Part shown: piece by piece, positions 6,623 through 7,777 of the stretch
Position numbering within the stretch: the first letter of the stretch is position 1
Layout: each line of letters starts with the position of its first letter
Source of the DNA: CAMYLY01 sp039587215
GTDB taxonomy: Bacteria; Gemmatimonadota; Gemmatimonadetes; Gemmatimonadales; GWC2-71-9
Assembly: GCA_039587215.1 (NCBI GenBank)
Contig: JBDHIW010000115.1
Coordinates: forward strand, 1-7,777
Length of the DNA stretch: 7,777 nt
Direction: 5' to 3'
Made by a program: the position numbers and the translations under genes
The notes under the pieces: generated by a model
Told to the model about the DNA's origin: nothing
What the model saw: the letters and a program-made list of their open reading frames with translations, nothing else
The model's database searches: none

Positions 6623-7777
6623 ATGGAATTCTCCACCATCGACTACGTCGTTTTCTTCACGTACGTGCTGCTGATCGTGACGCTCGGATTGTGGGTGTCG
6701 CGGGAGAAGGAAGGCCACGAGAAGGACACGAAGGACTACTTCCTTGCCAGCAAGTCACTGCCGTGGTGGGCCATCGGCGCGTCACTGATCGCGTCCAACA
6801 TCTCGGCGGAGCAGTTCATCGGGATGTCGGGCTCGGGGTTCCGCGTGGGGCTGGCCATCGCGACGTACGAGTGGATGGCGGCCGTGACGCTGCTGCTGGT
6901 CGCGTGGTTCTTCATCCCGATCTATCTGAAGAAGGGCATCTTCACGATGCCGCAGTTCCTGGAGGTCAGGTATGACACGCGCGTGCGGACGCTGCTCGCG
7001 GTCTTCTGGCTCCTGGTCTACGTCTTCGTGAACCTGACGTCGGTGCTGTATCTCGGCGCCCTGGCGCTCGAGGGGATCATGGGCGTCAACATGTGGGTGG
7101 GCGTCATCGGCCTGGCCCTCTTCGCCATCGTGTACAGCGTCTACGGCGGCCTGAAGGCGGTGGCCTGGACGGACGTCGTGCAGGTGACGGTCCTCGTGGG
7201 CGGCGGCCTCCTCACCACGTATCTGGCCCTCAACGCGTTCGGCGGTGATCAGGGGGCGATCCACGGGTTCTCTCGGCTGATGTCCGAGGCCGGCGACCGC
7301 TTCAACATGATTCTCTTCCGCGAAGAACTCATGTACACCGATGACGCCGGCGTCACGCAGGATGCATACGACCTCCTGCCGGGACTGAGCGTACTCATCG
7401 GGGGGATGTGGATCGCCAACCTGTTCTACTGGGGCTGCAACCAGTACATCATCCAGCGCGCGCTGGCGGCCAAGGATCTCAAGGAAGCGCAGCGCGGCAT
7501 CGCGTTTGCCGCGTATCTCAAACTCCTGCTGCCGCTCATCGTGGTCATTCCGGGGATCGTGGCCTATGCGTTGAACGCCCCGATCCAACGCGGGGACGAG
7601 GCCTATCCGTGGCTCCTCTCGGAGTACGTCGGACCCGGGCTCAAAGGGCTCACGTTCGCCGCGCTCATCGCCGCGATCGTGTCGTCGCTGGCGTCGATGA
7701 TGAACAGCACGTCGACGATCTTCACCATGGACATCTACCGGCACTTCTTCAAGACGGATGCGTCGGAGCGCGAGCTG
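6623..7777 (+). CDS. Sodium/sugar symporter, SSS family, vSGLT-like (3' end outside window)
   Basis: The frame is open from ATG 6623 to the last base: 385 codons, against roughly 540 residues for full-length vSGLT, so about 150 residues are missing. It is an inner-membrane LeuT-fold transporter coupling Na+ entry to sugar uptake. Compared with Vibrio vSGLT from memory, the match is close: YFLASKSLPWWAIGAS (39-54), SAEQFIGMSGSG (61-72), FVNLTSVLYLG (135-145), NQYIIQR (273-279) and the Na+-site helix AAIVSSLASM (350-359). Sugar-site residues appear kept: Q64 (Q69 in vSGLT), Y82/E83 (Y87/E88), N266 (N260), gate Y269 with W270 (Y263/W264) and K300 (K294). Na+-site A351, S354 and S355 correspond to A361, S364 and S365. 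This supports a galactose/glucose-like substrate rather than proline or acetate. The loop at about 232-250 is longer than in vSGLT, and that before AYPWL (327-331) is shorter. No strong ribosome site precedes the ATG. It is divergent from the Gfo/Idh/MocA gene. Confidence 0.93.
   Translation, partial: MEFSTIDYVVFFTYVLLIVTLGLWVSREKEGHEKDTKDYFLASKSLPWWAIGASLIASNISAEQFIGMSGSGFRVGLAIATYEWMAAVTLLLVAWFFIPIYLKKGIFTMPQFLEVRYDTRVRTLLAVFWLLVYVFVNLTSVLYLGALALEGIMGVNMWVGVIGLALFAIVYSVYGGLKAVAWTDVVQVTVLVGGGLLTTYLALNAFGGDQGAIHGFSRLMSEAGDRFNMILFREELMYTDDAGVTQDAYDLLPGLSVLIGGMWIANLFYWGCNQYIIQRALAAKDLKEAQRGIAFAAYLKLLLPLIVVIPGIVAYALNAPIQRGDEAYPWLLSEYVGPGLKGLTFAALIAAIVSSLASMMNSTSTIFTMDIYRHFFKTDASEREL

Noticed and set aside
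6400..6639. An 80-residue N-terminal extension of the Gfo/Idh/MocA protein
   Set aside because: It would cross the divergent control region and overlap the symporter start. ATG 6399 has a strong ribosome site and begins right before the Rossmann fold.

Overview
The window is about two-thirds G+C and densely coded. It carries six protein genes, two of them cut by the window edges. The family mix is an M16 protease of the duplicated bacterial type, a long NagB fused to a PIG-L deacetylase, a secreted type-B carboxylesterase, a small lipoprotein, a Gfo/Idh/MocA oxidoreductase and a vSGLT-like sodium/sugar symporter. Signal peptide, lipobox and transporter are all of bacterial type. The combination suggests a high-GC, diderm, heterotrophic bacterium; Gemmatimonadota or a related lineage (Acidobacteriota, Rhodothermota) is my best guess, by inference from gene content only. 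I see no tRNA, rRNA, CRISPR array, transposase or phage gene.

Layout. Positions 1-1188 (+) are the C-terminal part of an M16 zinc-protease-like protein. A 273-base gap with one strong GC hairpin follows. Positions 1462-3354 (+) encode a 630-residue two-domain protein: glucosamine-6-phosphate deaminase (NagB) fold, then PIG-L/LmbE deacetylase. After 34 bases comes a secreted carboxylesterase (3389-4942, +), and after another 29 bases a short predicted lipoprotein (4972-5373, +). These three look like one transcription unit. A 48-base convergent gap with a GC stem-loop separates them from a Gfo/Idh/MocA oxidoreductase on the minus strand (5422-6399). A 223-base divergent control region (6400-6622) holds a good sigma70-type promoter facing right, ahead of a sodium/sugar symporter (6623 to the window end, +, truncated).

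How the genes may work together (inference): the symporter would import a hexose-like sugar, the oxidoreductase would act on a sugar or polyol, the esterase would remove ester groups outside the cytoplasm, and the NagB/PIG-L fusion could combine deacetylation and deamination of an amino sugar. This reads as an accessory carbohydrate or amino-sugar utilisation neighbourhood. The points most worth checking are the NagB/PIG-L fusion, where threonine occupies the usual catalytic aspartate position of the GxDGH motif, and the shortened nucleotide-binding domain of the oxidoreductase. I found no convincing evidence of a wholly new type of system.
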